From Sphingobacteriaceae bacterium (GTDB taxonomy: Bacteria; Bacteroidota; Bacteroidia; Sphingobacteriales; Sphingobacteriaceae), in NCBI GenBank assembly GCA_947458875.1, contig CANGZD010000002.1:62001-126000 (forward strand): 64,000 nt of DNA, given 5' to 3'. The position numbers and the translations under genes are program-made. The notes beneath the pieces were generated by a model. That model was not told where the DNA came from. It searched no databases and was given only the letters and a program-made list of their open reading frames with translations. This document shows positions 9,475-20,418 of this stretch, piece after piece (the stretch's first letter is position 1; every line of letters starts with the position of its first letter).

Positions 9475-10395
9475 TTAATTTCTCGTCTCGTATCCGTGAT
9501 AAATACTTAGGTAAGAATCGTAGCGGCTGGGCTCAATTTCTCCGGCTTCCAGGGCTACTAGAACTGCACAGCCCGGTTCGTTGATGTGCCGGCAATTATG
9601 AAAGCGGCAATCGCCCATCCTTTCTCTGAATTCGGGGAAAAGACGGCCCAAATCCTGCGGTTCAATGTCAAAAACACCCAATTCGCGAATGCCAGGCGTA
9701 TCGATCAAGTATCCACCAAAAGGCAACGTATACATTTCTGCAAAGGTGGTGGTATGCTGACCTTTATCGCTCCAGTCGGAAACTGCACCTGTTTTTACCT
9801 CAGCCTCCGGTAAAATGGCGTTGATTAGGGTAGATTTTCCCACGCCCGAATGTCCGCTGATGAGCGTGACCTTATCTTTCAATAAAGTTTTAATTTGTTC
9901 GATATTGGTACCCTCTTTAGCTGATACATGATAGCAGGAATAACCCAAATCGGTATAGATTTGCTCGTATTCGGCCAGAATTTCCAGCCCTTCTACGCTG
10001 AACAGATCCAGTTTATTGAAAATCAGAATGGCCGGAATATCATACGCTTCTGCGGTCACTAAAAAGCGGTCGATGAAACCTAAAGAGGTTCTGGGTGAAG
10101 CCAAAGTCACGATCAAAAATGCCTGATCGAGATTGGCAGCAATGATTTGCGCCTGCTTGCTCAGGTTAACCGACTTACGGATGATGTAATTTTTGCGATC
10201 CTCCAGTTGGGTAATCACTCCCGTTTCGAGCTCGGGTTCTAACTCAAATTCCACCCGGTCGCCCACGGCAATCGGGTTGGTAGTTTTGATGTCTTTCAAC
10301 CGGAATTTACCTTGAATGCGGCAATCTACTCGTTGCCCGGTATCGCTTAATATCTGATACCAGCTCCCTGTTGATTTGATGACAAGCCCTTTCAT
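9475..10395 (-). CDS. rsgA: ribosome small subunit-dependent GTPase A
   Basis: Circularly permuted GTPase: NKLDL (G4), GHSGVGKSTLIN (G1), DTPGIRELG (G3), Zn motif CRFHNCRHINEPGC. Confidence 0.96.
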   Translation of the reverse strand: MKGLVIKSTGSWYQILSDTGQRVDCRIQGKFRLKDIKTTNPIAVGDRVEFELEPELETGVITQLEDRKNYIIRKSVNLSKQAQIIAANLDQAFLIVTLASPRTSLGFIDRFLVTAEAYDIPAILIFNKLDLFSVEGLEILAEYEQIYTDLGYSCYHVSAKEGTNIEQIKTLLKDKVTLISGHSGVGKSTLINAILPEAEVKTGAVSDWSDKGQHTTTFAEMYTLPFGGYLIDTPGIRELGVFDIEPQDLGRLFPEFRERMGDCRFHNCRHINEPGCAVLVALEAGEIEPSRYDSYLSIYHGYETRN

Positions 10396-10430
10396 GCAGG
10401 GTCTAAATTACAAAAACTAATGCCAATGGC

Positions 10431-11387
10431 TTAAAAAATAGCTTCCGCGATGCGTTTGGTCGGGCCGGGATTACTCATGGTGTAGAAATGAAGTACCGGA
10501 GCGCCAATTTTGATTAATTCCTTGCACTGGTCGATCATCCATTCAATGCCCACCTGTTTAACCTCAGCCTCGCTTTTGCATTTGCTTACGGCTTCACTTA
10601 AAGCTACCGGAATATCGATGTGAAACATCTTGGGCAGGCTCACCAATTGTTTGGAAGAAGTAATAGGTTTGAGTCCGGGGATGATAGGCACATGGATGTC
10701 ATTTTCCCGACACATGGCCACAAAATCCTTGTACTTCTGTACATCGTAAAACATCTGGGTTACGATGAAACCGGCGCCCAACTCTACCTTTTTTTTCAGG
10801 TATTTAAAGTCAGTTTTCAGATTGGGCGATTCGAAATGTTTTTCCGGGTATCCGGCAACACCGATACAAAAATCGGTTTTGTAAGTATGATCGTGGTCTT
10901 CGTGCAAGTATTTACCCTGGTTCATGTCCATTACTTGTTTTAACAAACCTGTAGCGTGACTATGTCCACCAGGGGTAGGTACAAAGGCGGCATCGGCTTT
11001 ACGGGCATCTCCCCGTAATACCAATACATTATCAATCCCTAAAAATTGCAGATCGATGAGGGCGTTTTCTGTTTCTTCTTTGGTAAAACCACCACAAATT
11101 AAGTGAGGTACTGCGTCTACTTTGTAACGATTCATGATAGCCGCACAGATAGCCACCGTCCCCGGACGTTTACGGTAGGATACCTTTTCCAGCAGTCCGT
11201 CTTCACGCTCTTTATAAATGTAATCTTCACGATGATAGGTTACATCGATAAAAGGCGGCTGGAACTCCATCAGCGGGTCGATGGCATCGTAAATACCGTT
11301 GATGCTGTTCCCTTTTACTGGCGGCAGCAACTCAAAAGAAAAGAGGGTTTTGCCTTTGGCATTTTGAATATGTTCGGAAATCTTCAT
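10431..11387 (-). CDS. metF: methylenetetrahydrofolate reductase
   Basis: FSFELLPPVKG, LRGD, VAGYPEKH, FIVTQMFYD, IPGLKPI, LHFYTMS. Confidence 0.95.
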   Translation of the reverse strand: MKISEHIQNAKGKTLFSFELLPPVKGNSINGIYDAIDPLMEFQPPFIDVTYHREDYIYKEREDGLLEKVSYRKRPGTVAICAAIMNRYKVDAVPHLICGGFTKEETENALIDLQFLGIDNVLVLRGDARKADAAFVPTPGGHSHATGLLKQVMDMNQGKYLHEDHDHTYKTDFCIGVAGYPEKHFESPNLKTDFKYLKKKVELGAGFIVTQMFYDVQKYKDFVAMCRENDIHVPIIPGLKPITSSKQLVSLPKMFHIDIPVALSEAVSKCKSEAEVKQVGIEWMIDQCKELIKIGAPVLHFYTMSNPGPTKRIAEAIF

Positions 11388-11388
11388 A

Positions 11389-14300
11389 TTAATAAGCTAA
11401 ATTCGGTCCAAGCCACTTTTCGGCTTCTTCCATTGAGATATTCTTTCGTTTGGCGTAATCGCTTACTTGATCTTGAGTTATTTTACCCAATCCAAAATAA
11501 CGTGCTTCTGGATGAGCGAAATAATAACCGCTTACGGCTGCTGTCGGATGCATGGCGAAACTTTCGGTCAAAGAAAGTCCAATGGCTTTTTCTGCATCCA
11601 GTAATTCAAAAAGGGTCTGCTTTTCGGTGTGGTCGGGGCATGCCGGATAGCCCGGCGCCGGACGTATTCCCTGGTATTTTTCTTTAATTAATTCTTCATT
11701 AGTCAAAGCTTCTGCAAAAGCATAGCCCCAATAGTCCTTTCTAACCAGTTCGTGCATTTTCTCTGCGAATGCCTCGGCAAGGCGATCGGCCAAAGCCTTC
11801 ACCAATATGCTATTATAATCGTCGTTTTGAGCTTCAAACTGAGCAACCAGTTCGTCGCAGCCAATACCAGTAGTTACCGCGAATGCACCGATATAATCTT
11901 TTTTCCCGCTCTCTTTGGGTGCTATAAAATCGGCCAGACTGTAATAAGGTTCTTCAGCAGGTTTTTCGGCTTGCTGACGGAGGAAGTGAAGTGTCCTCAG
12001 TTGGGAGTCCTCAGTCACCAGTTTTATGTCATCATTTACCGCGTTCGCTGGCCAGAAACCGATTACTCCTTTGGCTTTTAACAATTTTTCCTTGATAATT
12101 CGCTTCAATAATACCTGAGCATCTTCGAAGAGTTTGGTAGCTTCTTGTCCTACCACTTCATCTTTCAAAATTTTCGGGTAACTGCCTCTCAATTCCCAGG
12201 TATGGAAGAATGGAGTCCAGTCAATATAAGGCACCAAGTCATCCAGTGGAAAATCTTCAAAAACTTTAGTGCCTAAAAATTTCGGTTGTGCCGCTTGGTA
12301 GCTTGTCCAATCGATGGCATATTTTTTTGCCTGGGCATCGGTCAACTTTTTATAAGGTTTTTCCAGCTGCTTTTGCAGGTGTGTTTCCCTGGTTTTGTCG
12401 TACTCTTCTCTTATTTCTTTAGTATAGCTATCGCGATTTTTTTCGTTGAGCAGGTTGCTGCAAACAGTTACGCTTCGGGAGGCGTCTAGCACGTGAACAG
12501 TTGGTCCGGAATATTGCGGGGCAATTTTAACTGCCGCATGGATGCGGGAGGTAGTAGCGCCGCCAATTATCAGCGGGATGTTGAATCCTTCGCGTTCCAT
12601 TTCTTTAGCTAGGTTTACCATTTCATCGAGCGAAGGGGTGATGAGTCCGCTTAAGCCGATGATGTCTACCTTTTCTTCTTTCGCCCGGCGGATGATCTCT
12701 TGGGCGGGTACCATGACGCCTAAATCTATTATTTCGAAATTATTACAAGCCAGTACTACACTCACAATGTTTTTCCCGATATCGTGTACATCGCCTTTTA
12801 CGGTGGCCAATAAGATCTTACCGGCAGTTTGCTGAACGCCGTTTTTTTCAGCCTCAATGAATGGCTGCAGGTAGGCAACTGCTTTTTTCATCACCCGGGC
12901 TGATTTAACCACCTGCGGCAGGAACATCTTCCCTTCTCCAAACAGATCACCTACTACATTCATACCAGCCATTAGCGGGCCTTCAATTACTTCCAGTGGT
13001 TTGGGGTATTGGAGGCGGGCTTCTTCCACATCTTCATCCAGGTAATCAATAATGCCTTTTACCAGTGCATGCGACAGACGTTCTTCTACTGGAGCATTGC
13101 GCCAGGCTTCATCTTTTATAATCACCTTTCCACTAGTTTTGATTGTTTCGGCGAATTCCACCAATCTTTCGGTGGCATCCGGGCGGCGGTTGAGTAATAC
13201 ATCTTCCACCAGTTCGAGTAAATCTTTTGGAATTTCCTCGTACACTTCAAGCATTCCAGCATTCACAATGCCCATATCCAGACCGGCTTTGATGGCGTGG
13301 TATAAGAAGGCGGAATGCATGGCTTCGCGAACCACATTATTTCCACGGAAGGAGAACGAAATGTTGGAAACCCCGCCGCTTACTTTGGCTAATGGTAGGT
13401 TTTGTTTGATCCAGCGGGTGGCTTCGATGAAATCGACGGCATAATTGTTATGCTCTTCTAATCCGGTGGCAACTGTTAAAATATTAGGATCGAAAATGAT
13501 ATCCTGAGCTGGGAACCCGACTTCGTTCACCAATATGTGGTAAGATCTTTTACAGATTTCGATGCGTCGATCTAAGGAATCAGCCTGACCTTGTTCATCA
13601 AATGCCATTACCACAACTGCCGCTCCGTATCTCAAAATTTTATGGGCATGTTCCTTAAATTTTTCTTCACCTTCCTTCAAAGAGATGGAATTGACGATTC
13701 CTTTTCCCTGTAAACATTTCAATCCGCACTCAATTACACTCCATTTGGAGGAATCGATCATGATGGGGAGTTTAGAAATATCAGGTTCGGAAGCAATCAG
13801 GTTCAGGAATTTGGTCATGGCCGCTTCTGAGTCGAGCATTCCTTCATCCATGTTTACGTCAATAACCTGTGCTCCGCCTTCTACCTGTTGGCGTGCCACG
13901 GTCAAAGCACCTTCATAATCGCCGTTCAAAATGAGTTTGGCGAATTTGGGTGAACCGGTAATGTTGGTTCGTTCACCAATATTCACAAAGTTGGTTTCGG
14001 GCGTGAGCTTGAGCGATTCTAAGCCACTCAAACGGAGGTAAGTTTCGGGGTTTGATGGTTTACGTGGTGGATGTTGCTGTGCTTTTTCGGCAATGCATCC
14101 GATGTGGTCGGGAGTGGTGCCGCAGCATCCGCCCACAATATTCACCAATCCGGCTTTCATAAAATCTTCTACCAAATGAGCAGTTTCGTGAGCCTGTTCA
14201 TCATATGCACCAAATTCATTGGGTAATCCGGCATTTGGATAGGCCGAGATGAAACAAGCCGCTTTTTCAGAAAGTTCCTGAATATGTGGTCTCATTTCTT

Positions 14301-15060
14301 TGGCACCTAAAGCACAGTTCAAACCGATGCTCAATAAATCGGCATGATTTAAAGAATTCAAAAAGGCTTCTACGGTTTGTCCGGAAAGGGTACGTCCGCT
14401 GGCATCGGTAATGGTACCTGAAATCATGATTTCCAGTCGCTCTCCCTTTAGTTTTCCGGCTTGTTTTAATTCATCTTCATATTTTTTAATGGCAAAGATG
14501 GCTGCCTTCGCATTGAGGGTATCGAAAATAGTTTCGATCAATAAAGCATCAACGCCGCCATCCACCAATCCTTTCACTTGCTCGAAATAAGCTGCTACCA
14601 AATCATCGAAAGTTACGGCACGGTAGCCTGGGTCGTTTACATCGGGCGAAATAGAAGCGGTACGGTTGGTGGGTCCGATGGCGCCTGCCACAAAACGTGG
14701 TTTAGATGGATTTTGCTGAGTAAACTCATCGGCTACTTCACGAGCCAGGCGGGCACCTTCGTAACTCAATTCATAAGCCAGGGGCTCCATCTGGTAATCG
14801 GCTAGAGAAATGCGCTGGGTGCTGAAGGTATTCGTCTCAATAATATCGGCGCCGGCTTTCAGGTATTCGGCATGGATGGCCTTCACTACATCTGGTCGTG
14901 TGATATTGAGCAGGTCATTATTTCCTTTTAAATCACAGGGATGCTCTTTAAAACGTTCGCCACGAAAATCTTCTTCGCTGAGCTGATAACGTTGTATCAT
15001 GGTGCCCATGGCACCATCAATCACTAAAATTCTTTGTTGTAATTCTTCTCGTAAACTCAT
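11389..15060 (-). CDS. metH: methionine synthase, cobalamin-dependent, full-length
   Basis: [14 protein letters not shown] (Hcy domain), [25 protein letters not shown] (pterin), [11 protein letters not shown] (B12), [12 protein letters not shown] (activation domain). Confidence 0.97.
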   Translation of the reverse strand: MSLREELQQRILVIDGAMGTMIQRYQLSEEDFRGERFKEHPCDLKGNNDLLNITRPDVVKAIHAEYLKAGADIIETNTFSTQRISLADYQMEPLAYELSYEGARLAREVADEFTQQNPSKPRFVAGAIGPTNRTASISPDVNDPGYRAVTFDDLVAAYFEQVKGLVDGGVDALLIETIFDTLNAKAAIFAIKKYEDELKQAGKLKGERLEIMISGTITDASGRTLSGQTVEAFLNSLNHADLLSIGLNCALGAKEMRPHIQELSEKAACFISAYPNAGLPNEFGAYDEQAHETAHLVEDFMKAGLVNIVGGCCGTTPDHIGCIAEKAQQHPPRKPSNPETYLRLSGLESLKLTPETNFVNIGERTNITGSPKFAKLILNGDYEGALTVARQQVEGGAQVIDVNMDEGMLDSEAAMTKFLNLIASEPDISKLPIMIDSSKWSVIECGLKCLQGKGIVNSISLKEGEEKFKEHAHKILRYGAAVVVMAFDEQGQADSLDRRIEICKRSYHILVNEVGFPAQDIIFDPNILTVATGLEEHNNYAVDFIEATRWIKQNLPLAKVSGGVSNISFSFRGNNVVREAMHSAFLYHAIKAGLDMGIVNAGMLEVYEEIPKDLLELVEDVLLNRRPDATERLVEFAETIKTSGKVIIKDEAWRNAPVEERLSHALVKGIIDYLDEDVEEARLQYPKPLEVIEGPLMAGMNVVGDLFGEGKMFLPQVVKSARVMKKAVAYLQPFIEAEKNGVQQTAGKILLATVKGDVHDIGKNIVSVVLACNNFEIIDLGVMVPAQEIIRRAKEEKVDIIGLSGLITPSLDEMVNLAKEMEREGFNIPLIIGGATTSRIHAAVKIAPQYSGPTVHVLDASRSVTVCSNLLNEKNRDSYTKEIREEYDKTRETHLQKQLEKPYKKLTDAQAKKYAIDWTSYQAAQPKFLGTKVFEDFPLDDLVPYIDWTPFFHTWELRGSYPKILKDEVVGQEATKLFEDAQVLLKRIIKEKLLKAKGVIGFWPANAVNDDIKLVTEDSQLRTLHFLRQQAEKPAEEPYYSLADFIAPKESGKKDYIGAFAVTTGIGCDELVAQFEAQNDDYNSILVKALADRLAEAFAEKMHELVRKDYWGYAFAEALTNEELIKEKYQGIRPAPGYPACPDHTEKQTLFELLDAEKAIGLSLTESFAMHPTAAVSGYYFAHPEARYFGLGKITQDQVSDYAKRKNISMEEAEKWLGPNLAY

Positions 15061-15106
15061 CAATATGGGTGCTTATTTTACGAGAAGTCGGTGAAACTGA
15101 CTGTCG

Positions 15107-15200
15107 CTTATCTTTTCCCTCTCGGGATAGAATGTAGCACCTTGTGGGTACAGGTTGCTAAGACTTCGCAGGGTCTATTCCCTCCGTCTTTCTCTATAAG
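15107..15200 (-). promoter_or_regulatory. SAM-I (S-box)-like riboswitch in the metH-metF leader
   Basis: Minus strand CTTATAGAGAAAGACGGAGGGAATAGACCCTGCGAAGTCTTAGCAACCTGTACCCACAAGGTGCTACATTC...GATAAG: S-box core GGAGGGA..GCAACC..GGTGCTA with P1 CTTAT/ATAAG; immediately upstream of metH. Confidence 0.88.
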
Positions 15201-15355
15201 CACGACAAATTTGCCAATTTTAAAGCTGTTTTGCAAATAGACAGGCTATAAAATCAAAATTTTAAAGGGTTTGAAGGTGTGAATACGAGTTTTTAGCAGC
15301 AATTGCATGACTTGTTTTTTATCGGACAACCTTTGTGTTCTTTGGAATAAAAGAT

Positions 15356-16429
15356 CTATTTAAAGCAATCTAATATTGGTAGGCTTCTGTTTTCAAAATC
15401 CCAAAATGCCTGATTTTCATATGATGACCCGCGGGCTGACTGTGGTCCATTTAAACTGATCAACTCAGCTCCCCAGTAACAAAAGCCGATTCCCTTTGGT
15501 ACGTCTTTTATCAGGCTAATTATTTTGTTGAGATAGTCTTTTTGGCCTTGTGGTGTGGCGGGATATTCCATCAGAATTTGCGAATTTGAACCGATGATGT
15601 TATTAGTCCAATCATTCCAGCCCAAAGTAAATGGATAGGAAGTTTCGGCTATAAAAACTGGCTTATAATTCTTGTTTGATAATGATATTAAATTTTGTTT
15701 CAGATTTTCTAAATTTTTTCCGTGCCACATGGGATAATAACTTAATCCGATAATATCATAATCTAAATCTGAAAGAGTTGAGTAAAATGAATCGGCATTT
15801 TCGAAACCAGCGAAATGGATCATTATTTTTGTTTTACTATTGGTTTGTCTTACAGCACTAATGCCGCTTTTTAAGAGCTTTTTCATCTGAGTGGGATTGC
15901 TCCTGCTTCCTTCAGGCCAAAGTAATCCGTTATTAATTTCGTTACCAATCTGAATATAATGCGGATTAATTCCGAGTACTATTTTTCTAGTATAATTGTA
16001 CACACTATCTGCTAATTGATCTAAATTTTTGCCTTCCCAATCTTTCGGTTTACTTTGTTGTGAGGGGTCTGCCCACGTATCAGAATAATGTACCGTTAAC
16101 AGTACCTTCATCCCCATGCTTTTTATTTCATTAGATAGATTTTTAACAGTATTAAAACTTGAGTTTGGGCTTACCGGATTATGCCAAATTCTCAATCTTA
16201 TTGTATTTGCCCCAGCTTTTTTCAAGGTTGAGAGCATGTCTTCGATTTGATTTTTGTCATTGAAGCAGGATACTCCGCTTTGCCTCACTTCGGGTAGATT
16301 GGAAAGATCTGCTCCTTTGATTTCCAGGCTCTCCGGGGCTTCCAGAGGCTTTGTTTCTTTCATTTTTGAACAAGCAAATGAGAAAATCAAAAGTGTAGCA
16401 GTAATATGGCCAGCTATTTTCTTCAACAT
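15356..16429 (-). CDS. GH53 arabinogalactan endo-beta-1,4-galactanase, putative lipoprotein
   Basis: IKGADLSNLPEV, NTIRLRIWHNP, TVHYSDTWADPSQQ, QIGNEINNGLLWPEG (acid/base E), VFIAETSYPF (nucleophile E); N-terminal lipobox-like FSFACSK. Confidence 0.88.
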   Translation of the reverse strand: MLKKIAGHITATLLIFSFACSKMKETKPLEAPESLEIKGADLSNLPEVRQSGVSCFNDKNQIEDMLSTLKKAGANTIRLRIWHNPVSPNSSFNTVKNLSNEIKSMGMKVLLTVHYSDTWADPSQQSKPKDWEGKNLDQLADSVYNYTRKIVLGINPHYIQIGNEINNGLLWPEGSRSNPTQMKKLLKSGISAVRQTNSKTKIMIHFAGFENADSFYSTLSDLDYDIIGLSYYPMWHGKNLENLKQNLISLSNKNYKPVFIAETSYPFTLGWNDWTNNIIGSNSQILMEYPATPQGQKDYLNKIISLIKDVPKGIGFCYWGAELISLNGPQSARGSSYENQAFWDFENRSLPILDCFK

Positions 16430-16433
16430 CGAT

Positions 16434-17000
16434 TTAATTTAGTCTTTTAGTCAACTGGATTTCTACCATTTTAAAAAGTTGTGCGGGCTTGAGGTTTCGC
16501 CATTGAAGGGCATCTAACTGTCCGCCAAAATTGATATAGTAATCAATGTTATTGCGTTTGAATTCTTCGATCACATGTTCGCGGAAATTGATGCCGGCAA
16601 TCCAGCCTTCTTCTACATCTTGAAACCATTCTTCATAATAGAGATCGTCTGAAGAATGAAAATTGAGCACGTTTTCACCGATGAGGATAAATTTATTGAT
16701 GCCTTCATCCATCATCAATTCCAAGATTTCACGTTTGAGGGTCATGATGTCATTTTGAATGGCATCATTCCACTCGCCGATGAATTCGATAATGGTATAG
16801 CCCTGTTCGTAGTCGGCAAATAATACTTTGAGGTATAAGGTTTGTGAGCCGAAGTCGTCCCACTGGGGGTGAATCAGGTAATTATAAATCTGTTTATCGA
16901 AAACAAATTCACTGTATTGTGTTTCGTAAAATGGAGATCGCTCGTCTTCTGCGGCTATATAATCATCCCGCCAACGGTAATAAGGTTCAATCTCATGCAT
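16434..17000 (-). CDS. conserved hypothetical protein
   Basis: 188-aa ORF packed 1 bp after murQ and 4 bp before GH53; no recognised motif. Confidence 0.75.
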   Translation of the reverse strand: MHEIEPYYRWRDDYIAAEDERSPFYETQYSEFVFDKQIYNYLIHPQWDDFGSQTLYLKVLFADYEQGYTIIEFIGEWNDAIQNDIMTLKREILELMMDEGINKFILIGENVLNFHSSDDLYYEEWFQDVEEGWIAGINFREHVIEEFKRNNIDYYINFGGQLDALQWRNLKPAQLFKMVEIQLTKRLN

Positions 17001-17001
17001 C

Positions 17002-17814
17002 TCAAGACTCCTTCCTAAATGCTTCCATGGCTTTTCTTACGCTGCCGTATTGCTCGATGTATTGCTCTGCTTTTGATTGATCCATTTCGGTTTCCTGCAT
17101 TAGCATCCGCACGGCACGGTTCACTAATTTGTGATTGCTCAATTGCATATCGACCATTTTGTTCCCTTGCACTCTGCCCAGTTGTATCATCACCGAAGTG
17201 CTGATCATGTTTAAGACCAACTTTTGAGCTGTTCCTGCTTTCATGCGGGTAGAGCCGGTCACGAACTCTGGACCTACTACTACTTCGATGGGATAATCGG
17301 CTGCGGCTGCCACCGGACTATCTTCATTACACACGATACAACCCGTAACTAAGCCTGCTTGTTTGGCTTTTTGTAAACCCCCAATTACATAAGGTGTGCG
17401 GCCAGAAGCGGCAATGCCTACCAATACATCTTTTTTTGAGATTTGATATTCTTGTAGGTCTTTCCAGGCCTGATTTTCATCATCCTCTGCAAATTCAACT
17501 GCCTTGCGGATGGCGCCGTCGCCCCCTGCAATAATGCCCAGGACCCAATCGAATGGAACGCCGTAAGTAGGAGGGCACTCAGATGCATCTACAATTCCCA
17601 GGCGGCCACTAGTGCCGGCCCCGATGTAAAACAAACGACCACCAGCTTTCATTTTGCTTACAATTTGCTCAACCAGTACCTCCATTTGCGGAATGGCTTT
17701 TTCAACGGCATGGGGTACTGTTTTATCTTCCTGGTTGATGCCACGAAGAATTTCGGCCACAGTCATTTGGTCGAGGTTCTGGAAATTAGAGTCTTGTTCG
17801 GTGGTGTTTTTCAT
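17002..17814 (-). CDS. murQ: N-acetylmuramic acid 6-phosphate etherase
   Basis: GRLFYIGAGTSGRLGIVDASECPPTYGVPFDWVLGIIAGG, TGSTRMKAGTAQKLVLNMIST. Confidence 0.95.
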   Translation of the reverse strand: MKNTTEQDSNFQNLDQMTVAEILRGINQEDKTVPHAVEKAIPQMEVLVEQIVSKMKAGGRLFYIGAGTSGRLGIVDASECPPTYGVPFDWVLGIIAGGDGAIRKAVEFAEDDENQAWKDLQEYQISKKDVLVGIAASGRTPYVIGGLQKAKQAGLVTGCIVCNEDSPVAAAADYPIEVVVGPEFVTGSTRMKAGTAQKLVLNMISTSVMIQLGRVQGNKMVDMQLSNHKLVNRAVRMLMQETEMDQSKAEQYIEQYGSVRKAMEAFRKES

Positions 17815-17831
17815 CCCCGAAATTTACACAA

Positions 17832-19133
17832 TTATTTCTGGCGGAAATAAATCTGAATCGGCACGCCGCTGAAATCGAAGTTTTCCCTGAGTTTGTTTTC
17901 TACAAAACGTTTATAGGGATCTTTGATATATTGCGGCAGGTTACAGAAAAAGGCAAACATGGGTGAGCTGCCGCTGATCTGTGTGGCATATTTGATTTTA
18001 ATGTATTTCCCTTTGGTTGCCGGTGGCGGATAATTTTCGATGATCGGCAGCATTACATCGTTCAGTTTGGAGGTAGGAATCTTCTTGAACTTGTTCTCAT
18101 ACACCTTGGATGCAGCTTCGATGGCCTTGAAAATTCGTTGTTTTTCGACTACCGAAGTGAAAACGATGGGCACGTCGGTAAAGGGGGCTATTTTTTGTCG
18201 GATTTGTTCCTCAAAAACTTTGGTGGTTTTATGATCTTTTTCAATCAAATCCCATTTATTTACGAGGATTACCACTCCTTTTTTGTTCTTTTCGGCCAAA
18301 TGAAAAATGTTGATGTCTTGTGACTCGATACCTTCCACGGCATCAATCATTAAAATAATCACATCGGCTTCTTCCAGGGCTTTGATGGTACGCATCACCG
18401 AATAAAATTCGATGTTCTCTTTTACCTTGGTTTTTTTTCGCAGCCCCGCTGTATCAATGAGCATAAACTCATGCCCAAACTGATTGTAATGGATATGAAT
18501 TGAGTCGCGGGTGGTACCGGCAATAGGCGTTACAATATTTCTTTCTTTACCAATGAGGGCGTTGATCAATGAAGATTTACCAACGTTGGGGCGTCCAACG
18601 ATGGCGTATTTTGGCAAGGTATTTTCGGATTCTTCTGCTTCGTTGAAATGCTTAACCACCTCATCCAGTAATTCGCCGGTCCCGGAGCCAGTCATGGAAG
18701 AAATCAAGTAAATTTCGCCCAGCCCGAAGCTGTAAAAAACAGCTGCATCGTTACGTAAGTTATTGTTGTCGACCTTATTGGCTACCACAAACACCGGTTT
18801 TTTACTTCGGCGAAGGATGTTTGCGATCTCATCATCCAGGTCCGTAACGCCGGTAGTTACATCTACCATGAAAATAATCACGGTCGCTTCCTCAATGGCT
18901 ATCGTAACCTGTTCGCGAATGGCTATTTCAAAAACATCCTCAGAATGGGCTACATAACCGCCGGTATCTACCACCGTAAAAGGTTTGCCTATCCATTCCG
19001 CCACGCCATAGTGGCGGTCGCGGGTAACGCCACTCATGTCGTCTACAATGGCCTTACGGCTTTCTGTTAAACGATTGTAGAGGGTTGATTTGCCCACATT
19101 TGGGCGCCCTACGATGGCTACTAAATTGCTCAT
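17832..19133 (-). CDS. der: ribosome biogenesis GTPase Der (EngA)
   Basis: Two G domains: [15 protein letters not shown] and [28 protein letters not shown]. Confidence 0.97.
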   Translation of the reverse strand: MSNLVAIVGRPNVGKSTLYNRLTESRKAIVDDMSGVTRDRHYGVAEWIGKPFTVVDTGGYVAHSEDVFEIAIREQVTIAIEEATVIIFMVDVTTGVTDLDDEIANILRRSKKPVFVVANKVDNNNLRNDAAVFYSFGLGEIYLISSMTGSGTGELLDEVVKHFNEAEESENTLPKYAIVGRPNVGKSSLINALIGKERNIVTPIAGTTRDSIHIHYNQFGHEFMLIDTAGLRKKTKVKENIEFYSVMRTIKALEEADVIILMIDAVEGIESQDINIFHLAEKNKKGVVILVNKWDLIEKDHKTTKVFEEQIRQKIAPFTDVPIVFTSVVEKQRIFKAIEAASKVYENKFKKIPTSKLNDVMLPIIENYPPPATKGKYIKIKYATQISGSSPMFAFFCNLPQYIKDPYKRFVENKLRENFDFSGVPIQIYFRQK

Positions 19134-19139
19134 GGTGTA

Positions 19140-20018
19140 TTAGTTTTCGTATCCAAAGGTTTTCAGGTAATTTTTCCGGTTTCGCCAATCGGCAATCACC
19201 TTTACAAATAACTCTAGGAATACTTTTTTCTGTAAAAATTCTTCGATGTCCTGTCGGGCATAGGTGCCTACCTTTTTGATCATCTCCCCACTTTTCCCAA
19301 TCAGGATGTTTTTTTGTGAATCGCGTTCAACGATAATTTCGGCTGCAATTCGTATTAGTTTTCCTTCTTCTTTGAAAGAGGTCACAATCACTTCTGTACT
19401 ATATGGAATTTCTTTGTCGTATAGTTTGAATATTTTCTCCCTAACCATTTCCGATACAAAGAAACGTTCGGTTCGGTCGGTGAGGGTATCTTTATCGTAA
19501 TAGGCCGGATGTTCCGGTAGGCGGTCTAAAATGAATTGCATTACGGCAGCCACGTTGTGTTCATGAAGAGCCGAAACTGCAAAAATAGCTTCCGGATTTA
19601 GGGTTTCTTGCCAGTAGCTGATTTTCTCTTTTACTTTTTCTTCGTCAGATTTATCGATTTTATTGATAATTACTGCCACCGGCGAAGAGGTTTTTTGAAG
19701 GCGCTCCAAAACGTCATTTTCGTCGTAACGCTCGTTGATATCGGTCACAAATAAAATCAAGTCGGCATCTACCAATGACCCGTTTACAAAACTCATCATC
19801 GATTCCTGCAGCCCATAATGGGGTTTGATGACGCCCGGAGTGTCGGAAAAAATGATCTGATATTCCGGTTCGTTTACAATTCCTAAAATACGGTGTCGGG
19901 TGGTTTGAGCTTTAGAAGTTACGATAGACATCTTCTCGCCCACCAAAGCATTCATCAGGGTAGATTTACCCGCATTCGGTTTCCCGATGAGACTCACAAA
20001 ACCGGCTCTATGCGACAT
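19140..20018 (-). CDS. era: GTPase Era
   Basis: FVSLIGKPNAGKSTLMNALVGEKMSIVTSKAQTTRHRI, C-terminal KH domain; internal Met start (MSHRAGF) preferred. Confidence 0.95.
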   Translation of the reverse strand: MSHRAGFVSLIGKPNAGKSTLMNALVGEKMSIVTSKAQTTRHRILGIVNEPEYQIIFSDTPGVIKPHYGLQESMMSFVNGSLVDADLILFVTDINERYDENDVLERLQKTSSPVAVIINKIDKSDEEKVKEKISYWQETLNPEAIFAVSALHEHNVAAVMQFILDRLPEHPAYYDKDTLTDRTERFFVSEMVREKIFKLYDKEIPYSTEVIVTSFKEEGKLIRIAAEIIVERDSQKNILIGKSGEMIKKVGTYARQDIEEFLQKKVFLELFVKVIADWRNRKNYLKTFGYEN

Positions 20019-20036
20019 GGAATTTTTTTTGAAAAA

Positions 20037-20078
20037 GATTTGGACTGCAAAGAAACGAAATATATCTTTGCAGTCCAA
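20037..20078 (+). promoter_or_regulatory. Bacteroidetes-type promoter for the tRNA operon, embedded in a 13-bp perfect dyad
   Basis: TTTG-N20-TATCTTTG (consensus TTTG-N19ish-TAnnTTTG); arms TTGGACTGCAAAG / CTTTGCAGTCCAA flank 13 nt. Confidence 0.6.
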
Positions 20079-20125
20079 TTTAAAAGCAAGGCATATTATA
20101 GCCAAAGCCAATAAATTGTAGAGAG

Positions 20126-20201
<76 letters not shown>

Positions 20202-20233
20202 AGTTGAGTTAAAAAGAACTTAACTAATATAAT

Positions 20234-20305
20234 GGCCCGTTCGTCTAGGGGTTAGGACGCAAGATTTTCATTCTTGAAACAGGGGTTCGATTCCCCTACG
20301 GGCTA
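20234..20305 (+). tRNA. tRNA-Glu (TTC)
   Basis: Acceptor GGCCCGT/ACGGGCT, anticodon arm CAAGA-TTTTCAT-TCTTG, T arm AGGGGTTCGATTCCCCT. Confidence 0.92.
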
Positions 20306-20306
20306 C

Positions 20307-20341
20307 AAAAAACCCTCACCGAAACCGGTGGGGGTTTTTTA
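20307..20341 (+). terminator. Rho-independent terminator after tRNA-Glu
   Basis: AAAAACCCTCACCGAAACCGGTGGGGGTTTTTT hairpin plus T run. Confidence 0.85.
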
Positions 20342-20418
20342 TTTTGTAACCTTTCTGCTTGCACCTTTTTCCTTTCATGATTTTCCGTAAATTGCTCTCT
20401 TAACCAATTGAAACTAAC

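Noticed and set aside
12542-13444. Several plus-strand ORFs inside metH
   Set aside because: Antisense shadow ORFs of a clearly conserved gene; no independent support
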